A stretch of 64,000 nucleotides of DNA from Arthrobacter rhizosphaerae (GTDB lineage Bacteria; Actinomycetota; Actinomycetes; Actinomycetales; Micrococcaceae). A program made the position numbers and the translations under genes. This document shows, piece by piece, positions 1 to 8,323 of the stretch. The first letter of the stretch is position 1, and every line of letters begins with the position of its first letter. The stretch spans positions 62,001 through 126,000 of the forward strand of contig NZ_JALLAN010000016.1 in the NCBI RefSeq assembly GCF_023062595.1, in the 5' to 3' direction. The notes beneath the pieces were generated by a model. It was not told the DNA's origin and made no database searches. It saw only the letters and a list, made by a program, of their open reading frames with translations.

Positions 1-2251
1 CCGTGAACGTCCATGGGCCGGTGCCCTCGGTTGGGACGGCGTCACCGGTTCCTGTGTTCGTGCACGTCACAGCGGCGTTGTACGCGTTGATAGCGCCGGC
101 CGAGCCTGCCGCCATGGTGTCGGTGATTGTGTAGGTTGCGCCTTGGGATACCGGCTGGTCGGTGGTGCTGACCGTAGTGGCCGTTCCCGTAGTCGTGGCT
201 GAGGTGAGGACAGTGCCGCCGGCGTTCTGCAGGCCAACTGTGAACTGGTCCGCAGGAGCCTGACGGCCTTCGACGGTCTTGGTAACCGTGAGGGTGGGGA
301 TCGGCGCCAGGGCACAGCGAGCACCGTCATTGCCGCCGGATGCAGGACCCGTGGAAACCGGCACCAGCTGAGCGGTTGTGACGTTGATTCGCGAGATGTT
401 TCCGGTGGGGTTGTCGGATGCGTAAAGGTATCCGGCGGCGTCGACGTAGACGGCGCCCACAAGAAGACCGCTTACCGGTGCGCCGGCAGAATTGGTCAGC
501 ACACCATCGTTGGTCTGGGTCCCGGTTGCCGGGTCGAACTTGACCAGGATGCTGTTTTCATCGGCGTCTGTCCCGACGCTGTAGAAGGCGCCGTTGGTGA
601 ATCCCCAGTCAGCACCGGGGAACAGGCCACCGACCAGTCCCTTGCTTCCTGAACTGACTACGGTCCCGTAGGTGGGAGAACCCGGGGCGAGGTCAATCTC
701 AAAGTAGTCAGAAGGGCTGGCGCTGGTGGTAACCCAGTAGTGGCCGGCAGCGTCGAAGTCCCCGACGTTGAAAGCGACGCCCGCTGTGCCGGCGGGAACG
801 CCGAGATCGGTCAGCGATCCGTTGGCGCCGATCTTGACCAAGTGGCCGTTGTCGCTGGCGATCCCGTAGAAGTAATCATCCAGGGTGTTGTAGCCAACGC
901 CGTTCACGCCCCGGGGCAGATTGAACGCTGTTGAGTATGCGCCCGATACCAGGTCGACCTGCTGGACAAGGTGGGGACCACCAAGGCCGGCCGGGCTCTG
1001 GAAGAGGTAGCCGGAAGCGTCGCAGGCCCAAGGCTGCTCAACGAACTCGACAGTGGATTCCCCGGGAGGATTGATCCCGATGCCGGTGATGTTTGACGGG
1101 CCGTTGGTAAACGAGCCTGCTGCCGCAGCCGCGACATTGACGGTGACAGTACAAGCGGTCATGCCGGCAGCAAGGTTTCCGGTCACAGCCACTGAAGTGG
1201 CGCCGGCTGCAGCCGTGACGACACCCGCCGGGCATGTGGTGGTGGCAGCTCCGTCGGCGACGGTCAAACCGGCCGGAAGCGTATCGGTAAAGGACCAGCC
1301 GTTCTTGGCGGCCAGTTCATCGGTGTTCGTGACCGTGAGGGTCAGCGCGGAGACTGCACCAACGGGCACGGATGCAGGACTGAATGACTTATCCAGCTGC
1401 GGAGTGACATCGAGGATCTTGAAGTTGTCGAATGCTTGGTCATTACCGCTGCCGTTTGGCTGCTGATTGGCGACCCGGAAGCCTACTGTCGAGTTGGTAA
1501 CCAATGCTGCCTGGTCTCCGGTGAAGGTCCCGACACTGACGACGTTTCCATCGACGGTGAATGTCTGTCGGTTAGGGTCGGCACAGATGTTGTAGTCGGT
1601 GGCGTTCAATGCAATCGGCGTTGAGCCGTCCATCAGGTAGAACCGATCCAAGGCCTGGATCCCGATGTTGCACAGGTTTCCGACGTCCATGGAGAAAGTA
1701 ACGAACCGGTTCGTGCCGCCAACGTTGATGCCCGAGCCCTCCAGCATCACCCCGGCGTAATCGTTGAAGCCGCCGAGCGTCTGCTCGGCCACGGCAAGGT
1801 TTGTGTTGGGATCAGCCATGCCTGCGTACTGGCCGATCGCCGCCGGAACAGTTCTGGCGGTGGTCCACCAACTAGGGATGCTGAAACAGAACCCGGAGGC
1901 GCCAAGATCGGCGTCGGTGGCCTGATGGCCGAAGATCACACCGTTGCACCTCTGTGCGTTCTGGTATACCGGGTCCGTCGTGTACGCCGCGCCGGTGGTG
2001 CTGGTGTACGCCGTGATGTTGGTCGCGCCTGTCAGAGGCGCGTTCTGGAAGTCCTCGGAATAGAGAACCGTTGACGCCTGTGGTGTGCCGGGGCTACCCG
2101 GAACGGTTGCTGCCTGGACGACACTCGCCGTGCCCGCAAAAGAAAAAGCGAGGAGCGCTGCAACAGCAACAATGGCTGTGACCGGCTTCCCCCCGCTTCG
2201 CTGCGACATCCAACGGCTCATTGAGCCCGGATTCTTACCTTGCTGTCTCAA
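1..2251 (-). CDS. Secreted surface protein with DUF11-like and DUF6923-like modules (3' end outside window)
   Basis: The frame is open from 2251 to the left edge, so about 750 N-terminal residues are visible and the C-terminus is missing. I chose the TTG at 2251 because AGGGGG (complement of 2261-2266) sits 9 nt upstream; ATGs at 2221 and 2209 have no such site. A charged N-terminus is followed by a hydrophobic run (TAIVAVAALLAFSFAG) and an Ala-rich cleavage region, a Sec signal peptide. After it come a lectin-like stretch, an Ig-like DUF11-type segment (DKSFSPASVPVG...), a region with repeated 'F/Y-G/S-I...DNG' turns like the DUF6923 propeller, and a second Ig-like segment (TVTKTVEGRQAP). 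Such proteins are surface or adhesive proteins in actinobacteria. A sorting signal cannot be checked here. The ligand is unknown. Strongly G/A/T-rich composition fits an exported repeat protein. Confidence 0.8.
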   Translation of the reverse strand, partial: MRQQGKNPGSMSRWMSQRSGGKPVTAIVAVAALLAFSFAGTASVVQAATVPGSPGTPQASTVLYSEDFQNAPLTGATNITAYTSTTGAAYTTDPVYQNAQRCNGVIFGHQATDADLGASGFCFSIPSWWTTARTVPAAIGQYAGMADPNTNLAVAEQTLGGFNDYAGVMLEGSGINVGGTNRFVTFSMDVGNLCNIGIQALDRFYLMDGSTPIALNATDYNICADPNRQTFTVDGNVVSVGTFTGDQAALVTNSTVGFRVANQQPNGSGNDQAFDNFKILDVTPQLDKSFSPASVPVGAVSALTLTVTNTDELAAKNGWSFTDTLPAGLTVADGAATTTCPAGVVTAAAGATSVAVTGNLAAGMTACTVTVNVAAAAAGSFTNGPSNITGIGINPPGESTVEFVEQPWACDASGYLFQSPAGLGGPHLVQQVDLVSGAYSTAFNLPRGVNGVGYNTLDDYFYGIASDNGHLVKIGANGSLTDLGVPAGTAGVAFNVGDFDAAGHYWVTTSASPSDYFEIDLAPGSPTYGTVVSSGSKGLVGGLFPGADWGFTNGAFYSVGTDADENSILVKFDPATGTQTNDGVLTNSAGAPVSGLLVGAVYVDAAGYLYASDNPTGNISRINVTTAQLVPVSTGPASGGNDGARCALAPIPTLTVTKTVEGRQAPADQFTVGLQNAGGTVLTSATTTGTATTVSTTDQPVSQGATYTITDTMAAGSAGAINAYNAAVTCTNTGTGDAVPTEGTGPWTFT

Positions 2252-2769
2252 AGTGCGATACCCCCTGATAGGTGAACAGGGTCAGACCTTGACCCCCCAT
2301 AGATCCCGAGTTGCAGTCGACAGCGCTTTAAGCGAGTGAGTGCTTCCCCCAAAGCTAAATACTATTGAGCAATTCATTAATGTCAAAGAATTGATCAATA
2401 ATTCGACAAGAATCTGCTCTCAGGGAGAATTCTCAGTTTGCTTATAGGGAACTTGGCCGAGAAATTATGGGCAGTTCACTTACTAATTTGGCCTTTGATA
2501 ATTGGTTTTCGTTCGGGATCCTGTTCAACCACGTGTGGCTGGAAACCTTGGCAGGACAGGCCGCATTGAGCCAGTCGAGACGAACGGGCGCTTGTGGTGA
2601 AGCGGGAACAAAAACGAGACATGAGGTTGTGCCTACCGCTCTTGGTCAGCAAATCCACGTTAGTTCTACAACAAATGTTGGCCAAAAAGTCGGCAAATTA
2701 TGGTGAGTAGGCAGTGTTTATGCGTTTTTGCCGATGGCGCGAAGGCTTAATTCCAAGCGGCGGAGTTGG
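2252..2769. other. AT-rich intergenic region
   Basis: These 518 bases are clearly lower in GC than the surroundings. They separate the surface-protein gene from the 3' end of the GntR gene, both on the minus strand, so they must hold the surface-protein promoter. A perfect 10-bp palindrome (ATTGATCAAT) lies at 2390-2399. Short open frames here show no protein-like composition and I do not call a gene. Confidence 0.5.
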
Positions 2770-3441
2770 TTACAGAGCCTGCCTCAGCCAGCTCTCGACA
2801 CCACTGATGTGGACGGTGACAAGGGCCTTTACCAGTTCGGCGTCACCACGCGCCAAAGCGTCGGCAATGGCCTTGTGCTCTGCCAGGGTGTGCGCAACGG
2901 CCCGGTCCTGAGTCAATCCGCGCCAGATTCGCGCCCGCACCGTGCTGCCGGACAACGCATCCAGAAGGCTTTCCAGGTACGCGTTGCCCGCTGCCCTGCT
3001 GATGATGCGGTGAAACTCGAGGTCGTGGGCCACCAGTTCCTCAACGTCTGTGTGCTCGTCGATCCCGTCCATTGCGGCACCGAGCTCCTGGAGTTCGGCA
3101 CTGCTGATTTTGCTTGCTGCGATGAACGCCGTGGCTGGCTCCAGGATACGTCGGACCTCGAAGAGTTCAAGGATTGATTTGTCTTGATGGAGTTCCACGA
3201 CGAAGGCTACGGCCTCGTTCAGCAGCTTCGCGTCCAGGCTGGTTACGTAGGTGCCATCGCCGCGCCGCACATCCAGAACCCGGATAAGCTCCAAGGCCTT
3301 GACGGCTTCGCGCAAAGAACTCCGCGACAAGCCGAGACGGTCACTGAGCTCTTTTTCGGGCGGCAGGCGGTCGCCGGCTTTGAGCTCGCCCCGGAGAAGC
3401 ATTTCCTTGATTTTGTCGATCGCTTCGTCTGTCACAGCCAT
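2770..3441 (-). CDS. GntR-family transcriptional regulator (FadR subfamily, FCD domain)
   Basis: A 223-residue regulator. Residues 1-70 form the winged helix typical of GntR proteins: a 'GDRLPPEKELSDRLGLSRSSLREAVKAL' type helix-turn-helix and a 'DGTYV' wing. Residues about 85-215 form an all-helical FCD ligand domain with the expected acidic/His metal-binding residues (the D-x-x-FH pattern in 'HDLEFHRIIS', later H residues in 'LAEHKAI' and 'VTVHISG'). FadR-type proteins are usually repressors released by a carboxylic acid. The start ATG at 3441 is preceded by TAAGAT six bases upstream (complement of 3448-3453), so the mRNA may be leaderless. It stands alone, divergent from the ArsR/CDF pair, and its target is not evident. 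Confidence 0.9.
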   Translation of the reverse strand: MAVTDEAIDKIKEMLLRGELKAGDRLPPEKELSDRLGLSRSSLREAVKALELIRVLDVRRGDGTYVTSLDAKLLNEAVAFVVELHQDKSILELFEVRRILEPATAFIAASKISSAELQELGAAMDGIDEHTDVEELVAHDLEFHRIISRAAGNAYLESLLDALSGSTVRARIWRGLTQDRAVAHTLAEHKAIADALARGDAELVKALVTVHISGVESWLRQAL

Positions 3442-3496
3442 GGGAACATCTTAGCGGGGATTCATCCGATGTTTGCGGTGTGGAATTTTGTTCCCT

Positions 3497-3525
3497 TTGC
3501 CTGTGGTGAGGGTCTGTGACAGTAT
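3497..3525 (+). promoter_or_regulatory. Predicted promoter of the arsR-cdf operon (leaderless)
   Basis: TTGCCT (3497-3502), a 17-bp spacer and CAGTAT (3520-3525) form a sigma-70-like promoter. The -10 ends six bases before the ATG at 3532, the spacing expected for a leaderless transcript. Confidence 0.55.
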
Positions 3526-3544
3526 CTGCATATGAATGCAGATA
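3523..3544. promoter_or_regulatory. Perfect 9-4-9 palindrome, likely ArsR operator
   Basis: TATCTGCAT at 3523-3531 is the exact reverse complement of ATGCAGATA at 3536-3544. The palindrome overlaps the -10 hexamer and the start codon, so a bound repressor would block transcription. The size and AT-rich ends resemble SmtB/CzrA-family operators. Confidence 0.7.
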
Positions 3545-3876
3545 AGCAGCCTTGTACTTTCGACGTCGACAGCCCCTATGTCGAGTTGGCGGTGGAAGTG
3601 TTTTCCATGCTTGCAGACGCCACGAGGGTGCGGCTCATTCTCGCGCTCAGGGAAGGCGAAATGCCGGTGAATGCCCTGGCGGAAAAAGTCGGTAAACCCG
3701 CTGCAGCCGTTTCCCAGCACCTGGCGAAGATGCGTCTGGTGGGGATGGTTACGACGCGCCAAGAGGGCACAAAGGTCTACTACCGGATGCAGAACGGCCA
3801 TGCGCGGCAACTCGTGGTGGACGCGGTCCATCAGGCGCAGCATTCACTCGGCACAGCCCCCCACCACGGCGCATGA
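3532..3876 (+). CDS. ArsR/SmtB-family metal-responsive repressor
   Basis: A 114-residue winged-helix protein. The recognition helix is in 'KPAAAVSQHLAKMRLVGMV' (about 55-73) and the wing in 'RQEGTKVYYRM' (76-86). The C-terminal helix carries H90, D97, H100 and H104, in the place of the alpha-5 zinc/cobalt site of CzrA. By hand alignment two CzrA ligands are kept (H86 as H90, H100 as H104), while D84 and H97 correspond to N88 and Q101, so the site is altered. C8, D11, D13 and the terminal HH could also bind metal. It overlaps the exporter gene by 4 bases (ATGA) and a palindromic operator covers its own start, so it most likely represses this two-gene operon and is released by Zn, Co or a related cation. 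Confidence 0.9.
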   Translation: MNADKQPCTFDVDSPYVELAVEVFSMLADATRVRLILALREGEMPVNALAEKVGKPAAAVSQHLAKMRLVGMVTTRQEGTKVYYRMQNGHARQLVVDAVHQAQHSLGTAPHHGA

Positions 3877-4892
3877 GCGGCTCGGACCAGACCTTGGGCG
3901 CGCACGAACACGGCCACGGCCACGAACACGCGCACGGCCACGAACACGCGCACGACCACAGGCACGGCCAGGGCCTGAAGGGATGGCTGAGGGAAGTGTT
4001 CGTCCCTCACTCGCACGACGCCGCCGACTCCATTGACAATGCCCTGGAATCGAGCGCGCAAGGCATCCGTGCCGTCAAGATCTCCCTGCTGGGCCTCGGA
4101 GCAACCTCACTGTTCCAGCTGGTTATTGTGCTGGTGAGCGGATCGGTGGCGCTCCTTGCGGATACAGTCCACAATTTTTCCGACGCGCTGACCGCTGTGC
4201 CCTTATGGATCGCTTTCCTGCTTGGCCGCCGCAAACCAACCAAGACATATACCTACGGCTTCGGTCGTGCCGAGGACCTCGCGGGGCTCTTCATTGTTGC
4301 CATGATCGCCCTTTCCGCCGTGGTGGCCGCCGTCGAATCCATCCGCCGCTTCTTCGAACCCCAGCCGGTTCAAAACCTTGGCTGGGTCCTGGCAGCCGGC
4401 CTGGTGGGCTTTGCAGGCAACGAGCTGGTGGCGCTTTACAGGATCCGGGTTGGCCGACGGATAGGTTCCGCAGCCCTGGTGGCCGACGGTGTGCATGCCC
4501 GCACGGACGGTTTTACGTCCCTCGCCGTCGTGGCCGGCGCGATCGGCATCATGCTCGGTTTCCCCCTTGCGGACCCCATTGTCGGGCTGCTGATTTCCGC
4601 GGCCATCGCAGTGCTGTTGTGGGGCACCGTCCGCGACGTCGGCCGTCGGCTGATGGACGGAGTGGACCCCGCGCTGACCGACAAGGTAGCTACGGTTGTG
4701 CGGCAGCATGACCCTTCAGGAACTGCCCGGCTGCGCTGGTCGGGCCATTACCTGAACGCCGAAGTCACTGTTCCCGCTGCCGCGGCCACCAGCTTGCATG
4801 AGTTCAGCCTCCACACGGCAAAACTCGAGCGGGATCTCAGGGCTGCCCTTCCTCAAATCCATTCCCTGACCGTGGTTCCCCGGTTGCGGTAG
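3873..4892 (+). CDS. Cation diffusion facilitator (CDF) family metal exporter
   Basis: A 339-residue antiporter of the CzcD/ZitB type. The N-terminus (residues 10-32) is an alternating His/Glu/Ala stretch with about a dozen histidines, a cytosolic metal-binding tail. Six membrane helices follow; the two HxxxD pairs that build the transport site are visible as HNFSD in helix 2 and HARTD in helix 5. A C-terminal cytosolic domain of about 80 residues ends the protein. It would export Zn(II) or Co(II) in exchange for protons. It is translationally coupled to the ArsR repressor. Its last 56 bases overlap the 3' end of the convergent MepB-like gene. Confidence 0.93.
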   Translation: MSGSDQTLGAHEHGHGHEHAHGHEHAHDHRHGQGLKGWLREVFVPHSHDAADSIDNALESSAQGIRAVKISLLGLGATSLFQLVIVLVSGSVALLADTVHNFSDALTAVPLWIAFLLGRRKPTKTYTYGFGRAEDLAGLFIVAMIALSAVVAAVESIRRFFEPQPVQNLGWVLAAGLVGFAGNELVALYRIRVGRRIGSAALVADGVHARTDGFTSLAVVAGAIGIMLGFPLADPIVGLLISAAIAVLLWGTVRDVGRRLMDGVDPALTDKVATVVRQHDPSGTARLRWSGHYLNAEVTVPAAAATSLHEFSLHTAKLERDLRAALPQIHSLTVVPRLR

Positions 4893-5346
4893 CCGGTGAC
4901 TCAAAGAACTCCGACTGCCAGCGCTGGGTGGCCTGTGCTTGCCGGCTGGTTGGCGCCGTCCAGGGCGGGTATATGCGAAACGCGCGCTTGCCGCCGAGCC
5001 CGCCTTGCGAAACCACGCCGCGCCGGATCAGGGCTTCCTGCGGGAAGACGAACTGTCCGGAATTCACCGAATCCCCAACGCTGACAACAAACAGGTCCAC
5101 GGCGTCGCCTACATCAAACGGCCGGATGGGTTGTCCGGGCCCTGGTGATCGCTGCCAAAGCGTCACGAACTGGCCGATCTTTGTCGGGGTGGTCTTGGCG
5201 ATCCGGAAAACCACGGACTGAGTGTTGAGGGAAAACTTGTAGGCGCAGTATTCCTGGCTCTCCGGCTCTGCCTCAGGCTCGGAGCAGCCATAACCGCGGG
5301 AGTGATAATCCGCAATGGTGGCCAGGAGTTCAGGGGGCAGAGTCAC
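4837..5346 (-). CDS. MepB family protein
   Basis: A 169-residue cytosolic protein matching the MepB family, whose conserved features are seen here: an N-terminal 'SRGYGCSEPEAEPES' region, 'YCAYKFSLN', 'RIAKTTPTKIGQFVTLW', 'NSGQFVFPQEALIRRGV' and the final 'AFRIYPPW...TSRQAQATQRWQ'. The family takes its name from a gene beside the staphylococcal MepA multidrug pump; its biochemical role is unknown. The last 20 residues or so extend beyond the conserved core and lie in the 56-base overlap with the CDF exporter gene, so this tail may be a late addition by loss of an earlier stop. Confidence 0.85.
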   Translation of the reverse strand: MTLPPELLATIADYHSRGYGCSEPEAEPESQEYCAYKFSLNTQSVVFRIAKTTPTKIGQFVTLWQRSPGPGQPIRPFDVGDAVDLFVVSVGDSVNSGQFVFPQEALIRRGVVSQGGLGGKRAFRIYPPWTAPTSRQAQATQRWQSEFFESPATATGEPRSGNGFEEGQP

Positions 5347-5441
5347 CCGCCAATACTATGGCCCGCAGACGACGACGGCGGCACTCCAGGTTCCGTGGAA
5401 CAAAAACCTGAGGTGCCGCCGTCGGACTTAACCGGAAGGGA

Positions 5442-6983
5442 CTAGATACGGTCAGCCTTGCCGGGAGCCGGGAGGTTGGCCACCACCGGTGACATGCCGG
5501 TGTAACCGTCACGGGCTTCGGCGATCTCATGGATCTGCTTCCGGCACAAGTACCAGCCGACCACCATCAAGGCGCAGGCGATGAGCGTCACCAGGAGGGT
5601 CAGGGGTGAGTCGATGAAGACCATGACCAGGACACTGACGAGGAACAGCAGCGAGAGGTAGCCGGTGTACGGAGCGCCGAACATCCGGAAGGAGGGGCGC
5701 TTGAGCCAGCCCTTGTCCGCCCAGCGCTTCAGCTGCATCTGGCACAGCACGATGGTGGCCCAGGTAACGATGATGCCGACGGAGGCGACGTTGAGGACAA
5801 TTTCGAAGGCATCGGAGGGGACGAGGTAGTTCAGCGGAACACCCAGGAGAGAGACGCCGGCGGTGATGGCGATGCCGCCGTATGGGACGCCTGCCTTGTT
5901 CATGCGCTGGGCGAACTTCGGGGCCGAGCCAGCGACGGACATGGAGCGCAGGATCCGCCCGGTGGAGTAGAGCCCGGCGTTCAGGGAGGACAGCGCGGCG
6001 GTGAGGACCACGAGGTTCATGATGACGTCCACGCCCTGGATGCCAATGGAGCCGAAGAAGGTCACGAAGGGGCTGACACCCTTTTCGTAGGCGGTGAACG
6101 GCAGCAGCAGCGCGAGCAGGATGACGGAGCCGACGTAGAAGACGGCGATGCGGAAGACAACGGAGTTGATGGCCTTGGGCATGATCTTCTCAGGGTTCTC
6201 GGTCTCGCCTGCCGCAGTACCGACGAGCTCGATCGAGGCGTAGGCGAACAGCACACCCTGCATCAGGATGATCATGGGCAGGATGCCGTTCGGGAAGATT
6301 CCGCCGTTATCGGAGATGAGGCTGAAGCCCACTTGCTGGCCGTCAACGGGGGTGCCGAAGATGACGAAGTAGCTGCCGATGACCAGGAACGCGACCAGGG
6401 CGGCGACCTTGATGATGGCGAACCAGAATTCCATTTCGCCGAAGACCTTCACGGAGACGAGGTTCAGGCCCAGTACAACAACGAGGGCGATCAGGGCCCA
6501 GGCCCACTGCGGGACGTCGGCCATCCAGGGCACGTAGTGGCCAAAGAAGTTCATGTAGAGGGCCGCGGCGGTGATGTCCACGATGGTGGTGGTGGCCCAG
6601 TTGATCCAGTAGAACCAGCCGGCGACGAACGCGGCTTTTTCGCCGAAGAATTCGCGGGCGTAGGAGACGAAGGAGCCCGAGGAAGGCCTGTGCAGGATGA
6701 GTTCGCCCAGGGCCCGGAGGATCAGGAAGGCGAAGAAGCCACAGACGGCGTAAGCGATGACCAGGGAGGGGCCTGCGGCATTGAGCCGGCCACCCGCACC
6801 GAGGAACAGGCCGGTGCCGATGGCGCCGCCGATCGCAATCATCTGGATCTGCCGCGGCTTCAGGCTCTTGTGGTAGCCCTTGTCCTCGGCATGGAGAAGG
6901 CTTTCGCTGGCGTGCGCCTGGGCCGGGACGGTGTGGTCCGTGATGGCCGCTTGTTGCTCGGCGGCCACTGGAGGCTGTGTCAT
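5442..6983 (-). CDS. ansP: Amino-acid permease, probably L-asparagine permease
   Basis: A 513-residue transporter of the APC superfamily (AAT subfamily) with about 12 hydrophobic helices. Helix 1 carries the G-A-I-G-T-G substrate/sodium-site signature (residues 53-60); 'ALGELILHRPSSGSFVSYAREFFGEKAAFVAGWFYW' type sequence in helices 2-3 is typical of AnsP/GabP/CycA proteins. The substrate is inferred from context: it is the last gene of a run GntR - asparaginase - aspartase remnant - permease on the minus strand. AAGGA lies 7 nt before the ATG at 6983. It would import L-asparagine across the cytoplasmic membrane. Another polar amino acid remains possible. Confidence 0.88.
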   Translation of the reverse strand: MTQPPVAAEQQAAITDHTVPAQAHASESLLHAEDKGYHKSLKPRQIQMIAIGGAIGTGLFLGAGGRLNAAGPSLVIAYAVCGFFAFLILRALGELILHRPSSGSFVSYAREFFGEKAAFVAGWFYWINWATTTIVDITAAALYMNFFGHYVPWMADVPQWAWALIALVVVLGLNLVSVKVFGEMEFWFAIIKVAALVAFLVIGSYFVIFGTPVDGQQVGFSLISDNGGIFPNGILPMIILMQGVLFAYASIELVGTAAGETENPEKIMPKAINSVVFRIAVFYVGSVILLALLLPFTAYEKGVSPFVTFFGSIGIQGVDVIMNLVVLTAALSSLNAGLYSTGRILRSMSVAGSAPKFAQRMNKAGVPYGGIAITAGVSLLGVPLNYLVPSDAFEIVLNVASVGIIVTWATIVLCQMQLKRWADKGWLKRPSFRMFGAPYTGYLSLLFLVSVLVMVFIDSPLTLLVTLIACALMVVGWYLCRKQIHEIAEARDGYTGMSPVVANLPAPGKADRI

Positions 6984-7025
6984 GGTGGAGTCCTTTTTCT
7001 TGGAGGGACTATCTGGGTGGAGCGG

Positions 7026-7220
7026 TTACTGTCGTTTTGCCAGGTTGGGGCTGAGCGGTTCTTCGCGCTGCGCTTCGGTGAGCAGCCCGTGTTCAAGGAC
7101 CAGTCCCGCCGCGCCCTTGCCGGTGGCGAGGGCTTCCTGAGCGATTGCTGTGGCCGCCGCTGCGTAGCCCGGGTACGGGTTGAGCTCGGCGGCCAGGCCG
7201 GTTGACGGTTCCACGGTCAA
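7026..7220 (-). pseudogene. aspA: Remnant of aspartate ammonia-lyase (C-terminal domain only)
   Basis: This 64-codon frame encodes what looks like only the C-terminal domain (FumaraseC_C type) of aspartase/fumarase: 'TGLAAELNPYPGYAAAATAIAQ', 'EALATGKG' and 'LVLEHGLLTEAQ' match the last 55 or so residues of these 460-480-residue enzymes. The catalytic domains are absent. The frame begins MTVEPS and then joins the C-terminal module directly, consistent with a large in-frame deletion that left the original start. It overlaps the asparaginase stop (TTGA) and has no ribosome-binding site. In related organisms aspA sits between asparaginase and permease, which supports this reading. It could not have lyase activity. 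Confidence 0.75.
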
Positions 7221-8302
7221 TCGGAGGTTTTGGGTGTAGGCGGTGTTGCCGCGTCCGGGAAGAGGAAGTCTGCAGCCTGCAGCAGGCCGACCTGATGGCC
7301 GCCTCCCAGAACGGGGGCGGTGGCGATGCCCGCGAGCTGTGAGGTGTCGACGTCGAGGGCGTCCAGGACGCGAACGGTGACAGGCATACGCGCGCGGTCT
7401 CCGCCGTCGGAAATTTTCACGGCAACGCCACGGCCATCGGGGAGGCCCACCAGCTGCACGCCTTCAAAGCCGTCCTTTGCCACCAGCCCCGGGACCAGCC
7501 GCATGAGTTCGGTGACGTCGCGGCCCTCGCCGGCCACCATCTCCGGATGGCGGGCCATTGCAAGGGCGACGGCGGCTTCCGGGCTTCCGTCCGCTATCTC
7601 GGCTTTCCGACGCGCTTCAGGATCTACGGCGGTTGCTGCCGCAGCGAGTCGGCCGAATGCGCGGGCCATTCCGAGCAGGGTCAGGGCGTAAAGGGGAGTC
7701 CCGCAGCCGTCGGTGCTGATCCCTGCCGGTGCCTCGCCAGTGAGGTCTCCGATGGTATCGGCCACAAGTTGCTGGAGAGGGTGACTCGGATCAAGGTAGC
7801 CGCGGACCGGCCAGCCATTAATCACGCACGTGGCGGCCATGGCAGCGTGTTTTCCGGAGCAGTTCTGGGCCAACTGGCTCGGCTCCCCGCCCTTTCGAAG
7901 CCATTCCTCGCGCTCAGGCAGGCCGTAGGGGAGGTCTGTGGTGTTTTCCAGGGCGTCAGGGGTGAGCCCGTGGAGCTCGAGGATTCTCAGGGCACCATTC
8001 CGGTGAATTGGGGCACCGGAGTGGCTCGCCGCCGTCAAGGCCAGCAGCTCCGGGGAGATGTTAAGTCCGCCGCGGACCAGGGCAACCGCCTGCAATGGCT
8101 TCAAGGAGGAACGCGGGTAGAAGGGTTTCAGGGGATCGCCTGCCTCCAGCAGCGTTCCAGCGTTGGGAGCCGTTGCGATGAGGGAACCATAGTGAACGCC
8201 TTCAACCAGGCCGTCGCGCGTGAGGACCGCGAGCGGAGTGTGCCGCGGCAGCAGGAACTGCGCCGGGTCGGAGGCGTGCTGGGCTAAGGCGGGGGAGAGC
8301 AT
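7217..8302 (-). CDS. L-asparaginase (Asparaginase_II family, PF06089 type)
   Basis: A 361-residue enzyme of the rhizobial/actinobacterial asparaginase family, unrelated to E. coli AnsA/AnsB. Recognisable blocks are 'YPRSSLKPLQAVALVRGG', 'SHSGAPIHRNGALRILELHGLTPDALENTTDLPYG', 'AQNCSGKHAAMAATC' and 'STDGCGTPLYALTLLGMARAFGRLA'. The S-x-K of 'SSLKP' and the NCSGKH block are the likely catalytic region. It hydrolyses L-asparagine to aspartate and ammonia. It follows the GntR gene by only 20 bases and precedes the aspartase remnant and the permease, forming an asparagine-use operon. Confidence 0.93.
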   Translation of the reverse strand: MLSPALAQHASDPAQFLLPRHTPLAVLTRDGLVEGVHYGSLIATAPNAGTLLEAGDPLKPFYPRSSLKPLQAVALVRGGLNISPELLALTAASHSGAPIHRNGALRILELHGLTPDALENTTDLPYGLPEREEWLRKGGEPSQLAQNCSGKHAAMAATCVINGWPVRGYLDPSHPLQQLVADTIGDLTGEAPAGISTDGCGTPLYALTLLGMARAFGRLAAAATAVDPEARRKAEIADGSPEAAVALAMARHPEMVAGEGRDVTELMRLVPGLVAKDGFEGVQLVGLPDGRGVAVKISDGGDRARMPVTVRVLDALDVDTSQLAGIATAPVLGGGHQVGLLQAADFLFPDAATPPTPKTSD

Positions 8303-8323
8303 GGAGTCCTTGAGTCTTAGGGG

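Noticed and set aside
2467..2706. Possible 79-codon gene in the AT-rich gap
   Set aside because: No ribosome-binding site, no family resemblance, and an equally long frame exists on the other strand.
6333..7205. 290-codon open frame on the plus strand, rich in Gly/Asp/Glu
   Set aside because: Mirror image of the hydrophobic permease helices; composition is what antisense of a membrane protein gives.
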